From Pseudomonadota bacterium (GTDB lineage: Bacteria; Desulfobacterota; Binatia; Binatales; Binataceae): 64,000 nt of DNA. Each line of letters opens with the position of its first letter. The stretch's first letter is position 1. Location of the stretch: the NCBI GenBank assembly GCA_021324885.1, contig JAJPIF010000024.1, forward strand, positions 1 through 64,000, given 5' to 3'. The position numbers were made by a program, and so were the translations under genes. Below are positions 49,303 through 58,265 of the stretch, piece after piece. The notes beneath the pieces are model-generated. The model saw only the letters and a list, made by a program, of their open reading frames with translations. It had not been told where the DNA came from and did no database searches.

Positions 49303-50505
49303 TCACAATCCCAGGCGATACGCCTTGTTTGCGTTCTCGCCCAGGATCAGACGCTGCGCCGGTTCTGGAAGCACACTGAGCTTTGATTTCAACTGGCTGA
49401 CGACTTCAGGACGATACTCGGGATGAGGAAAATCCGAGGCCCAGATTACCCGATCGGGGCCGAGGAACTCCGCGCACGCCGTCAGGTTCCACTCGCCGGG
49501 ATCGAAACTGACGTAGCACTGGCGCTTGAAGTACTCGCTGGGCAGCATCTTGAGCCATCGGCGTTCCAGCCAGAACGTCTCGACCTGTTCATCCATTCGC
49601 TCAAGCTGGGTCGGACACCATCCGCCGCCGGATTCCAGGAAAATAAAGTTGAGCCGCGGAAAGCGCTCGCACACCCCGCCCATCAGCAGCCGGCCCATCG
49701 ACACAATCATGTCGACGGCGTTGCCCACCGCCTGACCTAACCCGGAGCCGCCGTAGATCGGATCTACATTGGAGTTGGTATCGGTGAAGCAGGGGCTCGG
49801 ACGGACGAGCCGAAATTGGCGGCAGGCGCCGGGCGTGTCGATGTGGACGCCGGGATGCAGCGCGATGGGGATATCCAGATCCTGGCAAGCGGCCCAGAAC
49901 CGATCGTAAACGCTGTGGCTGAACGGCAACTCGTCGATATACGCGGACGGACGGATGAATACGCCCTTAAGCCCCAGCTTGTTCACTGCGCGCTGCGCTT
50001 CCGCAATCGCCATCTCGATGTTCTGAAGCGGGACCGCGGCGAGCCCGAACAGGCGTTTGGGCGCGACGCTGCAGAAGTCGGCCAGCCATTCGTTGTACGC
50101 CCGCTGGCAATCGAGCACGAACTCATGGTTGTGAAAGGCCTCGATTGGGTCGAGCGGACCGAAAAACAGGGCGGTGGACGGATAAATGATCGCGGCGTCC
50201 ATGCCGTCGCGATCCATTACCTTTATTCGCTCGTGCGGATCGAAGCCGCCCGGCTCCATGACCATCTTCGCGGTCGGCGCCATCACTTCTTCCACCGTCA
50301 TGCCGTTGGCGTCCGCGATTTGTTTGACCATCTTGAGCCCGCCGCCGCGGCAGATGTTGCCGACGAAGACGCCTTCGTCCTCGGAAACGAAATGTGGAAT
50401 CAAATCGCCCCATTTCTTGTGGTCCATGCGCTCGGACCACAAGGTCGGCGGCTCCATGATATGCCCGTCACCGTCGACCACCAGAGCCTTACCGTTGGTC
50501 GCCAT
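49303..50505 (-). CDS. amidohydrolase-2 family protein
   Basis: A 400-residue TIM-barrel metal-dependent hydrolase/decarboxylase-type protein. Landmarks are VVDGDGHIMEPPTLW at the N-terminus, IPIALHPGVHIDTPG for the second metal site, LNFIFLESGGGWCPTQLERM, and WASDFPHPEYRPE near the end. It is the third member of the family in the window and resembles the one at 1938 in plan. A GAGGG lies upstream of the ATG. It is followed at 27 nt by the VOC gene. The substrate is unknown. Confidence 0.92.
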   Translation of the reverse strand: MATNGKALVVDGDGHIMEPPTLWSERMDHKKWGDLIPHFVSEDEGVFVGNICRGGGLKMVKQIADANGMTVEEVMAPTAKMVMEPGGFDPHERIKVMDRDGMDAAIIYPSTALFFGPLDPIEAFHNHEFVLDCQRAYNEWLADFCSVAPKRLFGLAAVPLQNIEMAIAEAQRAVNKLGLKGVFIRPSAYIDELPFSHSVYDRFWAACQDLDIPIALHPGVHIDTPGACRQFRLVRPSPCFTDTNSNVDPIYGGSGLGQAVGNAVDMIVSMGRLLMGGVCERFPRLNFIFLESGGGWCPTQLERMDEQVETFWLERRWLKMLPSEYFKRQCYVSFDPGEWNLTACAEFLGPDRVIWASDFPHPEYRPEVVSQLKSKLSVLPEPAQRLILGENANKAYRLGL

Positions 50506-50750
50506 AAAACCCTCGCTGCGTATGCCGAAGAACGGCTTTCCGACCTTTTACACCGCTTTGCTCCCGATTTCCAATTGTGCAAAACGCAACGGTAGCCGGG
50601 AAGCGGCCCTGTACCTGGGAGCGGGCGCTACATTCGCGCATTTCTCGACCGCGCGCCGCCGCCCCGTCAACCTGGCGTTCGCTGGGATCAACTTTCTCAC
50701 GTTCGGATCCTCGGCGCGGCTGCGTTTTTCGCAAATCGCTGGTCCGCCAC

Positions 50751-51575
50751 TCATTTCCTGGCGAAATGAATGGTCTCGATCATCTTCTGCTCAACCAGGT
50801 TGGCCAACGGCTGCGGCACATCGAGTTCGCGCCCGTACTGGTTGGCCACCATCTGGTCTTTGCGCGTGATATGGCCCATGCCGAAATCGGCCCATTTGAA
50901 ATCGCCGCCGATTACCGCGCGGGGCAGCATGTTGAGCAGATTGCCATAGGCGCCGTCGCGGGCGACCTTCAGCAGGATTTCCGATGAAAGCCCCGCCTTC
51001 ACGCCCATCGCGAAGCTTTCCGCGATCACCTGAAGGGTGGAATACAGCATCTGGTTGTGCACCAGTTTGGCCGTCAAGCCCATACCAATTGCGCCCATGT
51101 ACGTGAGCTTGTTGCCGAAGGTGGAAAGAACCGGTTTGACCTGCTCGTAGGTCCGGGCGTCGCCGCCAATCCATACCGCCAGTTCGCCGGTAGCTGCACG
51201 GGGGGCGCCACCGCTTACCGGCGCATCGATCGCATGAGCGCCCCTGCTTTGCAGCGCGTCGTGAATCCGGCGCATGTTGGAGGGCAGGGTGGTGCTTAAT
51301 TCGACGTAAACCGCGCCGGGCTTGACGGTCTGCAGGATGCCCTGAGGGCCGAACACGACCTGATCGATTTCCGCTGGTCCCGGCACCGAAACCAGGATCA
51401 CGTCGCTTTGGGCAGCAAGCGTGGCGGCGCTGTCGGCCCATTCGGCCCCGGCCTTCAGATGAGGATCGGCAGCCTCGCGTTTGATATCGAAGACGGCCGT
51501 TTGGTATCCGCCCTTGACGACCCGCAAGGCCATCGGGCCGCCGATGTTACCCAGTCCGATAAATCCCACTCGCAT
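50751..51575 (-). CDS. 3-hydroxyisobutyrate-dehydrogenase-like NAD(P) oxidoreductase
   Basis: A 274-residue beta-hydroxyacid dehydrogenase. The Rossmann start is MRVGFIGLGNIGGPMALRVV, the substrate-binding motif is DAPVSGGAPRAATGE, and the catalytic Lys lies in GMGLTAKLVHNQM. The length is slightly under the usual 290. AAAGGAGA stands before the ATG. It lies 24 nt downstream of the MetE-like gene on the same strand and is probably cotranscribed with it. Whether it oxidises a hydroxyacid or reduces a semialdehyde is not clear. Confidence 0.92.
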   Translation of the reverse strand: MRVGFIGLGNIGGPMALRVVKGGYQTAVFDIKREAADPHLKAGAEWADSAATLAAQSDVILVSVPGPAEIDQVVFGPQGILQTVKPGAVYVELSTTLPSNMRRIHDALQSRGAHAIDAPVSGGAPRAATGELAVWIGGDARTYEQVKPVLSTFGNKLTYMGAIGMGLTAKLVHNQMLYSTLQVIAESFAMGVKAGLSSEILLKVARDGAYGNLLNMLPRAVIGGDFKWADFGMGHITRKDQMVANQYGRELDVPQPLANLVEQKMIETIHFARK

Positions 51576-51599
51576 GGCGATCTCCTTTGCAGCTGCGGT

Positions 51600-52736
51600 T
51601 TACCACAATCGCTTACTGGCCAGTGCCGCGCCGTCAACCATGGACTTCAGCTTCATCCAGACGATGTCCGGATGGACCGCCATGAAGCTGGCGCCGCTGG
51701 CGAATCCGCAATCATTGCCGGCGATCAGGTTTTCACGCCCAACGACCCTGGCCCAGCGTTCGATCCGCTGCGCGACCAGTTCCGGATGCTCAACGAAATT
51801 AGTGACAGTGTCGATCACGCCGGGAATCATGACCTTCTCCGGCGGAAGCTTGATTTTTTCGAAGAGCTGCCATTCGTGTTCGTGCCGTGGATTGCATGCT
51901 TCCAGGACGATTCCCGCCGGGCGCGCCTTGAGTACGATGTTGATGATTTCCTTGAGTTCGATATCGTGATGATGGGGGCCTTCGTAGTTGCCCCAGCACA
52001 GATGCATCCGCATCGCTTCGGGCGGGATGGCGGCGACGGCGCGATTGAGCGCTTCAATCCGCAGTTCCGCCGCCTCGCAGAATTGCTTGTTGGTGAGCTG
52101 GGCGAACTTCTTCTGGCCGCGCGCCATCGCCAGGTCAGGACAATCGACCTGGAGCAAAATTCCCGCCTGATGGAGCCGCTCGTACTCGACCTTCATCGCG
52201 TCCGCCAGCGCCATCAGATAGGCCTCGTCGTTCGGGTAGTATTCGTTATCGAGGAAATGGGCGATCACGCCGGGCGAGGCGGCGCTCATGAACACCTCCT
52301 GGCAGGACTGGCCGGCAATCGCCTGCTTGAGATTTTCGATATCGCGTTCGAGTTCGGCCATGCCGGTGTATGAAACCGGACCGTTACAGCCGCCCATCGG
52401 CACGCGCGCGGCGCCCATCACGCGGTCGCGGTATTCCGGAACCGCTTCGAGATCGGAAAGGGTCATCGGCTGGCCGACGCCGCCAAACCCGCTGAGCCGC
52501 TGCTTGACGTAGGTGGCGTAACTGGGCCGGCCCTGCTCTCCGTCGTTGACGATATCGATTCCGGTCTGAACCTGGCGGCGCACAACATCGGTGACGGCCC
52601 GGCGGACCGCCGCCTGAAATGCGTCGTCGTCCTGCTTGCGCCGCAAATCGCCGGCCTCGATCATCGCCAACAGATCTTTTGGTCTGGTCAGACTTCCAGT
52701 GTGCGTCGTCAAAATCCGCTCAACGCTGCGCTTCAT
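51600..52736 (-). CDS. cobalamin-independent methionine synthase (MetE C-terminal) family protein
   Basis: A 378-residue zinc enzyme related to the catalytic half of MetE. The likely zinc ligands are the His and Cys of RMHLCWGN, a Glu in IVLEACNPRHEHE and the Cys of AGNDCGFASG, in the family order. It lacks the MetE N-terminal half. Relatives include methyl-transfer enzymes and epoxyalkane:coenzyme M transferases, so methionine synthesis is only one option. It begins with KRSVERILTTHTGSLTRP. GGGAGG lies before the ATG. It is upstream of the hydroxyacid dehydrogenase gene. Confidence 0.88.
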   Translation of the reverse strand: MKRSVERILTTHTGSLTRPKDLLAMIEAGDLRRKQDDDAFQAAVRRAVTDVVRRQVQTGIDIVNDGEQGRPSYATYVKQRLSGFGGVGQPMTLSDLEAVPEYRDRVMGAARVPMGGCNGPVSYTGMAELERDIENLKQAIAGQSCQEVFMSAASPGVIAHFLDNEYYPNDEAYLMALADAMKVEYERLHQAGILLQVDCPDLAMARGQKKFAQLTNKQFCEAAELRIEALNRAVAAIPPEAMRMHLCWGNYEGPHHHDIELKEIINIVLKARPAGIVLEACNPRHEHEWQLFEKIKLPPEKVMIPGVIDTVTNFVEHPELVAQRIERWARVVGRENLIAGNDCGFASGASFMAVHPDIVWMKLKSMVDGAALASKRLW

Positions 52737-52864
52737 ATCAACCTCCCGATGCTTTCCGTCATCAGCCGCTTAGCATATGTTGGGCAACGCCGAAAACCGA
52801 TCCGCCGGATCGAAAAACCGAAGACGCTCGCGAGCTCATCTTCATTTGGGCGGCTGATCCGAGA

Positions 52865-53770
52865 TCAGTCCAGGCGCACGGAGCCAGTGGGTTGCTTGAC
52901 AGTTGCGGGCGCGAGGGGTGCGTGTGCGGGTCGCGCATCGTAAGGGAAATCTTCCAGATGGCGCTTTACATCCGCTTCGGTGGCGCGGCTGCCCGGGCGC
53001 GTCAGGGTGTTTGCGGCGAGCGTCAGAAAGGGCAGGAAAATGAAGATCGACGACCATGCAATGGTGGGCGCATCGATATAAAACGCCACCGTAATCCCGA
53101 AGGCCACGATCCCCAGATAAAGAGTGGGGCCCAGCAGCCATCGCAGCGGCAGATGCGGCATCACGCCCATTGGTTTGCGCGTGCCGCCCGCCATCCGCGC
53201 GTCCAAAAACTGAAACAGCGCGACTGCGATGACGGCCACGAAGAACCATCCGAGATAATTGCTAATCGGCACTCCAAAATGCGGACCGGGCGGATCGTAC
53301 CAGAAAATCTTTCCCAGGAACCATCGATTACCCAGCACTGTGATCGGATCGATGACCAAATCGATCATCACCATGAATAGCGCCGACATGAGCCACACGC
53401 GCGGCGAGCGGCGAATCGACCGCGTATCGTAAAGCCGCAAATCCAGTCCATCCCACTGAATCGGCGCAACCAGTATCAACGCGACCGTGTAGCTGGCGAA
53501 CGACAGAAACGTAAACGACAGCGAATCCATGAACGGCACGCCAAATACCCAGATCTCCCGCCCAGCGGTCGCCGGAATATAATGATACAAGCCGAACGGG
53601 AATCCGTTATGCACGGAACTCCATTCGCATCCCAACGCCACCACATAGGTGAGCACGGTGAAAATCGCGGTCGTCCGCAATCCGAAATTGACGATCGAGA
53701 TGAATAGATACGCCGCCAGGAAGAGGAAGACATAGGGGCGGAGCAGGATGGTCGAGATCAGTAGGTGCAT
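52865..53770 (-). CDS. carotenoid biosynthesis protein, CruF/DUF422-like
   Basis: A 301-residue membrane protein with about seven helices. Landmarks are GCEWSSVHNGFPFGLYHY, the conserved VPFMDSLSFTFLSF, MVMIDLVIDPITVLGNRW and WYDPPGPHFGVPISNYLGWF. These match the CruF/CrtC-like DUF422 family of carotenoid 1',2'-hydratases, which hydrate the end of gamma-carotene or lycopene-type chains. No other carotenoid gene is in the window, though HpnE-type desaturases are related. It is last in the hopanoid run. The upstream leader is pyrimidine-rich and has no Shine-Dalgarno. Confidence 0.85.
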   Translation of the reverse strand: MHLLISTILLRPYVFLFLAAYLFISIVNFGLRTTAIFTVLTYVVALGCEWSSVHNGFPFGLYHYIPATAGREIWVFGVPFMDSLSFTFLSFASYTVALILVAPIQWDGLDLRLYDTRSIRRSPRVWLMSALFMVMIDLVIDPITVLGNRWFLGKIFWYDPPGPHFGVPISNYLGWFFVAVIAVALFQFLDARMAGGTRKPMGVMPHLPLRWLLGPTLYLGIVAFGITVAFYIDAPTIAWSSIFIFLPFLTLAANTLTRPGSRATEADVKRHLEDFPYDARPAHAPLAPATVKQPTGSVRLD

Positions 53771-53837
53771 GGCGAGGGGAGAGGAGATTAAAAAGAGGAG
53801 TGAATAGCGAGAGGGGGGAGTTTGGAAACGAGGAAAG

Positions 53838-53939
53838 AGAAATGAGAAAAGAGATTCCAGAAAAAATCAGGGCGACTCGCCGCACTGCAGCTTCAGCGGA
53901 TTTCGAACGGCTGAATCAACTTTATCTTTTCTCATTTCT
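53838..53939. repeat. purine/pyrimidine-asymmetric inverted repeat
   Basis: A plus-strand purine-rich stretch (about 53768-53866) is followed by a pyrimidine-rich one (about 53921-54006). Within them 15 nt are exact inverted repeats (AGAAATGAGAAAAGA at 53838-53852, its complement at 53925-53939). It fills the gap between hpnA and the CruF-like gene and would form a long hairpin in the minus-strand transcript. Confidence 0.7.
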
Positions 53940-53998
53940 TTTTCTGATTCTCACTTCTCTCCGTCACTTTTCTCTTTTTTTCTTTGCTCCTCCTTCTC

Positions 53999-55003
53999 TC
54001 ACTTCTCCGTGGTCGGCGCGGCGCCGGTCATTCGATAGTATGCGACGGCGTCGCTCAACGCGGTGTCGATCGGACCGGGCTCGTAGCCCAGCTCGCGGCG
54101 CGCCTTGCTATGGTCGAAGAACATCTTCTTGCGCGCCATCCGGACCTCGGTCAGGCTGGCGCGCGGCGGCCGCCGGGTAATTCGGCGGGCGACAAAGTCG
54201 GCGCCGATCGCGAATCCAAGCGCGACGCCGTAAGGGATTCTAATCCGCGGCGCGGGTACCCCCGAAATCGAGGCCAGACGCTGGAACAGTTGTTGAAGGG
54301 TCAGGTTCTCGCCGCCCAGGATGTATTTATGTCCGGGTTTGCCATGTTCGGCAGCCAGCAGATGACCCCGCGCACAATGGGTTACATCGACCAGATTGAG
54401 CCCGGTATCGAGATAGGCGGGCATGCGGCCATTGAGAAAATCCACAATGATACGGCCGGTCGGCGTCGGCTTATGATCGAGCGGGCCGATTGGGGTTGAC
54501 GGGTTCACGACCACGACCGGCATACCCTCCCGCGCGGCACGCAACGCGGCCTGTTCGGCCAGGAATTTCGATCGTTTGTAGGGGCCGACCATGTCATTGA
54601 GGCTGACGGGAGTGTCCTCGGTGCCGACTCCGCTTTTGGGAACGCCCAGCGCGCCGACGGTGCTGGTATGGATGACGCGCGCGGCCTTGTGCAGGCGCGC
54701 GGCGGCCAGCACGTTGAGCGTGCCCTGGACGTTGGTGGCATACATCGGGCCCTCATCCAGCACCCATAGACGATAGTCGGCGGCGACATTGTAAATTTCC
54801 TCGCAGCCGCGAGCCGCGGCGGCGACCGCGTCCGGGTCGCGCAGATCGCCGATTACCGGTTCGCAATCCACGCCCTGCAGGGCGCGCAGGTCAGCATTGG
54901 CCCTGACCAGGACCCGCACGTGATCGCCGCGCGCGACCAGAGCCCGCACGACGTGGCAGCCGACGAAACCGTTGCCGCCGGTTACCAGGGAAGTCTTGGC
55001 CAT
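53999..55003 (-). CDS. hpnA: hopanoid-associated sugar epimerase HpnA
   Basis: A 334-residue extended SDR (NAD-dependent epimerase/dehydratase). The cofactor motif is SLVTGGNGFVGCHVVRAL, and the catalytic Tyr-Lys is in GPYKRSKFLAE. It matches HpnA throughout (NVAADYRLW, HTSTVGALGVP, VNPSTPIGPLD, NLVDVTHCARGH). It is thought to act in making the sugar-derived side chain of extended hopanoids. It lies 10 nt downstream of hpnE, in the same transcript. There is no strong ribosome site before the ATG. Confidence 0.93.
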   Translation of the reverse strand: MAKTSLVTGGNGFVGCHVVRALVARGDHVRVLVRANADLRALQGVDCEPVIGDLRDPDAVAAAARGCEEIYNVAADYRLWVLDEGPMYATNVQGTLNVLAAARLHKAARVIHTSTVGALGVPKSGVGTEDTPVSLNDMVGPYKRSKFLAEQAALRAAREGMPVVVVNPSTPIGPLDHKPTPTGRIIVDFLNGRMPAYLDTGLNLVDVTHCARGHLLAAEHGKPGHKYILGGENLTLQQLFQRLASISGVPAPRIRIPYGVALGFAIGADFVARRITRRPPRASLTEVRMARKKMFFDHSKARRELGYEPGPIDTALSDAVAYYRMTGAAPTTEK

Positions 55004-55013
55004 AGAGCAGAGT

Positions 55014-56423
55014 TTACTCCAGCACGGGTACGGGCGAGATGGGTCCGACTCTTTTTTTAACGGCGGCGGCAGCGGCGCATCCGGAGATCACCGCACTTTC
55101 GATCGTAGCGGGCAGGCCAGTCTGAATCCAATCGCCGGCCAGAAACAGGTTGTCGATCGGCGTGTCAGAGCCAGGCCGCAACCGATCTGACTCGCAATCG
55201 GGCGCGATTGTTGCCTGCTTCTCCTTGATCACCAGGGCCTTGATCAGTCTGGCGTCGCGCGAGGCAGGGATCATTTTGTGCAGATCGTCGAGCACCAGGT
55301 CCAACAGTTGCTCGTTGGTGCGTTCCACCAGCGCGCGGGCGCCGCTAATCACGAAACTTAAATAACCGCCCTGCTCGCTGCCGCGCTCGGAGAAAATCGC
55401 CCGCTTGTTGAACAGCCATTGCGTGGTTGAGCCGATGAAACCGACGAAAGCGCAGTCGGTAACCTCGCGATCGAGCCACACGTGAACACAAATGATTGGA
55501 GATGGTCTAAGCTGCGTCAGGCGGGTGAAAAAGGGTTCGTCCTGAAGCGGCGCCGGCAGCATGGCGAGCAGGGCGCCGGCGGGCACCGCGGAGATAAAAT
55601 TGGCGGCTTCAACTTTTTTTCCATCGCGCAACCGTACGCATCCCACCGCGTGATTGCCGTCCAGTTCCAGGCGGTCAACCCCGGTGTGAGCGGCGACGAA
55701 GCCGCCGCGCTGTTCGATAAAATCCTCAGCCGCCTGGCAGTAGAGATCGCTCAGTCCGACTTTGGAATAAACAAAAGCCGAATCGCGACGGCGGCCGAAG
55801 AAGGCGCGCTTCCAGACCTCGGCCAGCAGCGCTGCCGACGCTTTATCCGGTTCCTCGTTGAGCGTGGCGATCGCCAGCGGATACCAAAACCGTTCGCAGG
55901 CGCGGTCGGATTGACCTAATTCCTTAAGCGCGGCGGAGACAGTGGTGTGTTCGAGCCGGTTTCGGCGCAGGCGCGCCTGCGCTATCAACCACGCTCCCGC
56001 CTTCAGGACCGAGACGCGTTCACCGAAACTCAGCATCGAGTAGCGCATCAGGGCCGAGACCATGTGGAGCGGACCCGGAAGATATCCGGCCTTGATTCGC
56101 CCGCGCTCGCCGTTGGCCGCGACCATCTCCATCTCGATCCGGTCGCGGAATACAAGCTTGTCGTAAGTGCCGATTTTTTTGAGGAAATCGAAGGTCTGCG
56201 TATAGCAGCCCATCATCACGTGCTGGCCGTTATCGATCCAGTCGCCGCCTTCGGGGTCCTTGAAGGAATAGGCGCGACCGCCAAGTTTGGGCTTGCGTTC
56301 CAGCACCGCAACTCTGAAACCAGCGTCGGCCAGCGCCACTGCCGCGCTCAGCCCCGCGAAACCGCCACCGACCACCACGACATCGCGCGGATCGGGCATC
56401 ACCGTCCGATCAATCTCGGGCAC
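55014..56423 (-). CDS. hpnE: hydroxysqualene dehydroxylase HpnE
   Basis: A 469-residue FAD-dependent oxidoreductase that reduces hydroxysqualene to squalene in the HpnCDE route. The dinucleotide motif VVVGGGFAGLSAAVALADAG is at ~17-36 and the FAD C-terminal motif is DNLFLAGDWIQTGLPATIESA. It is related to carotenoid desaturases. The start is GTG at 56423 after GGGAGG, overlapping hpnD by 14 nt, so the two are translationally coupled. HpnA follows at 10 nt. Confidence 0.93.
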   Translation of the reverse strand: MPEIDRTVMPDPRDVVVVGGGFAGLSAAVALADAGFRVAVLERKPKLGGRAYSFKDPEGGDWIDNGQHVMMGCYTQTFDFLKKIGTYDKLVFRDRIEMEMVAANGERGRIKAGYLPGPLHMVSALMRYSMLSFGERVSVLKAGAWLIAQARLRRNRLEHTTVSAALKELGQSDRACERFWYPLAIATLNEEPDKASAALLAEVWKRAFFGRRRDSAFVYSKVGLSDLYCQAAEDFIEQRGGFVAAHTGVDRLELDGNHAVGCVRLRDGKKVEAANFISAVPAGALLAMLPAPLQDEPFFTRLTQLRPSPIICVHVWLDREVTDCAFVGFIGSTTQWLFNKRAIFSERGSEQGGYLSFVISGARALVERTNEQLLDLVLDDLHKMIPASRDARLIKALVIKEKQATIAPDCESDRLRPGSDTPIDNLFLAGDWIQTGLPATIESAVISGCAAAAAVKKRVGPISPVPVLE

Positions 56424-57315
56424 GCCTCAACCTCCCACTGGCCCACGCACGTCCAACCAGCAAAATTTTGTGCGGAGCCGACAAACTGAGCTTCCCATCC
56501 ATCACACGATAGCGCGACTTCACTATACGGCGCAGCAAGGCGCTGTAAATCAGGCGCATCGCTTCCGCGGTGAGCAGGCTGGCGCGGTCCTCCTGGGGCA
56601 GCGTCTGCTGTGCGAGCGCATAAAACTGCTCGGCCCGCGTGGCCTCGAATTCCATCAGCCGCTCGAAGCGTGCACTGTGCTGGCGGCTCAGGATTTCCGC
56701 TTCCTTGACATCGAAGCGCTCCAGATCTTCGAGCGGAAGATAGATACGGCCGCGTTCAGCGTCTTCGCGCACGTCGCGGATGATGTTGGTGAGCTGGAAG
56801 GCGATACCGAGATTCTCGGCATAGGTGCGGGCCTGGGGGTTGCGGTAGCCGAAGATTTCGATACAGACGAGGCCGACGGCGGAAGCGACGCGATAGCAGT
56901 AAAGCCGAAGTTCTTCGAAGGTGCGATAGCGCCGGTGCGCCAGGTCCATTTCGACGCCGTCGATGATCTCCTCGAAATAGCGGCGCGGGATCGAAAAGCG
57001 GCGCACGCTGTCGGCCAGCGCGCGAGATATGGGATAGCGCGGGTCGCCAGAATAGACGCGATCCAACTCCTCGCGCCATCGTTCCAAAACAATTGCGGGC
57101 TCGCGCACGTTGCTGTCGTCGGCGATATCGTCAACGAAGCGGCAAAAGGCATAGGTGGCATACAAGGCGCGGCGGCGCGGCGGCGCAAGCAGCTTGAAGG
57201 CGTAATAAAAATTGGAGGACGCTTTGCGCGTAACCGTCGCGCAGTGCGCGAAATCGCCGGCGAGGCTGGAGCCGAAGTCCGTCAGCGTCCCCATTTCATC
57301 CACTCTCTCAGACAC
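56410..57315 (-). CDS. hpnD: presqualene diphosphate synthase HpnD
   Basis: A 301-residue squalene/phytoene-synthase-fold enzyme that joins two farnesyl diphosphates into presqualene diphosphate. Two Asp-rich Mg sites are present: CRFVDDIADDSN and NIIRDVREDAERGRIYLPLE. The start is probably GTG 57315, overlapping hpnC by 8 nt; ATG 57294 is an alternative. Its place between hpnC and hpnE and its motifs tell it apart from phytoene synthase. Confidence 0.93.
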   Translation of the reverse strand: MSERVDEMGTLTDFGSSLAGDFAHCATVTRKASSNFYYAFKLLAPPRRRALYATYAFCRFVDDIADDSNVREPAIVLERWREELDRVYSGDPRYPISRALADSVRRFSIPRRYFEEIIDGVEMDLAHRRYRTFEELRLYCYRVASAVGLVCIEIFGYRNPQARTYAENLGIAFQLTNIIRDVREDAERGRIYLPLEDLERFDVKEAEILSRQHSARFERLMEFEATRAEQFYALAQQTLPQEDRASLLTAEAMRLIYSALLRRIVKSRYRVMDGKLSLSAPHKILLVGRAWASGRLRRARD

Positions 57316-58174
57316 GGACCCTGCCTCTTAATGCATGCCAACCTAAGCGCAGATAGTCCAGCTTATGCAAGCTGGGACGGGCGCGAAAAACGTCGTAATC
57401 CACAGCCTCGATTGCCCGCAGGATCGCCAGACCGCCGCCCGCGAACATCAGGATATCGCGGCGCAGGCGCGGTCCGACCATCTCACTGAGCGCGGCACCC
57501 GAACTGAGCAGGGCGCGCGCGAACTCAATCTCATGGCGCATCAGGGCGACAAAGGCGGGATTGACCACCTGGGCCTGCAATTGGTCGATCGAATACCCGA
57601 AACGGCTGAGATCCTGACGCGGGAAATAAACGCGTCCCTTGGCCCAGTCGATTGCAACATCCTGCCAGAAATTCGCCAATTGCAGTCCCGTGCAAATGCG
57701 ATCGGACAGTTCCTGGCGGCGCTGGTCGCGAAAGCCGAATAGATAAAGCACCAGCCGCCCTACCGGATTGGCGGAATAGCGCGCATACTCCAGCAGATCG
57801 TCAATCGTCTCGAAACCCTTGAACTCCACGTCCGAGCGAAAGGCCTTTAACAGATCGGCAAACGGCTGGCGCGGAATATCGAACCGGCGAACCGTGTCCG
57901 CCAGGGCAACGAACACCGGATGCTGCGGCTTTCCGGCATAGGCCAGATCCAATTCACTTTCCCATCGGTCAAGCTTGCCCAGGTCGTGCTCTTCGTCGGC
58001 AAAGTCGTCGGCGATCCGAGCGTACGCATAAATCGCATACATGTGCGGGCGCATTTCCCGCGGCATCAGCCACGACGCGATGGTGAAATTTTCATAATGA
58101 GAGCGCGCCAGCCGTGCGCAGTAGGCGTATGCGTCGTCGAGGATGGCGGAGGCTTGGTGATTGGCGGCTTCCAT
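57308..58174 (-). CDS. hpnC: hydroxysqualene synthase HpnC
   Basis: A 288-residue homologue of HpnD that turns presqualene diphosphate into hydroxysqualene. The Asp-rich motifs are YARIADDFADEEHD and FWQDVAIDWAKGRVYFPRQD. The frame is open from 58228, but ATG 58174 starts at the normal N-terminus (MEAANHQASAILDDAYAYC). No strong Shine-Dalgarno is visible. It overlaps hpnD by 8 nt and lies 91 nt downstream of dxr. Confidence 0.92.
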   Translation of the reverse strand: MEAANHQASAILDDAYAYCARLARSHYENFTIASWLMPREMRPHMYAIYAYARIADDFADEEHDLGKLDRWESELDLAYAGKPQHPVFVALADTVRRFDIPRQPFADLLKAFRSDVEFKGFETIDDLLEYARYSANPVGRLVLYLFGFRDQRRQELSDRICTGLQLANFWQDVAIDWAKGRVYFPRQDLSRFGYSIDQLQAQVVNPAFVALMRHEIEFARALLSSGAALSEMVGPRLRRDILMFAGGGLAILRAIEAVDYDVFRARPSLHKLDYLRLGWHALRGRVRV

Positions 58175-58265
58175 GAACAAGAATTCAGGAACGAAGGAAG
58201 ATGGTTGAGAAATGAGACAGACGAGCAATCAGGATCTTATGCGTCACTCCTGAGGTTCTCTCTAG

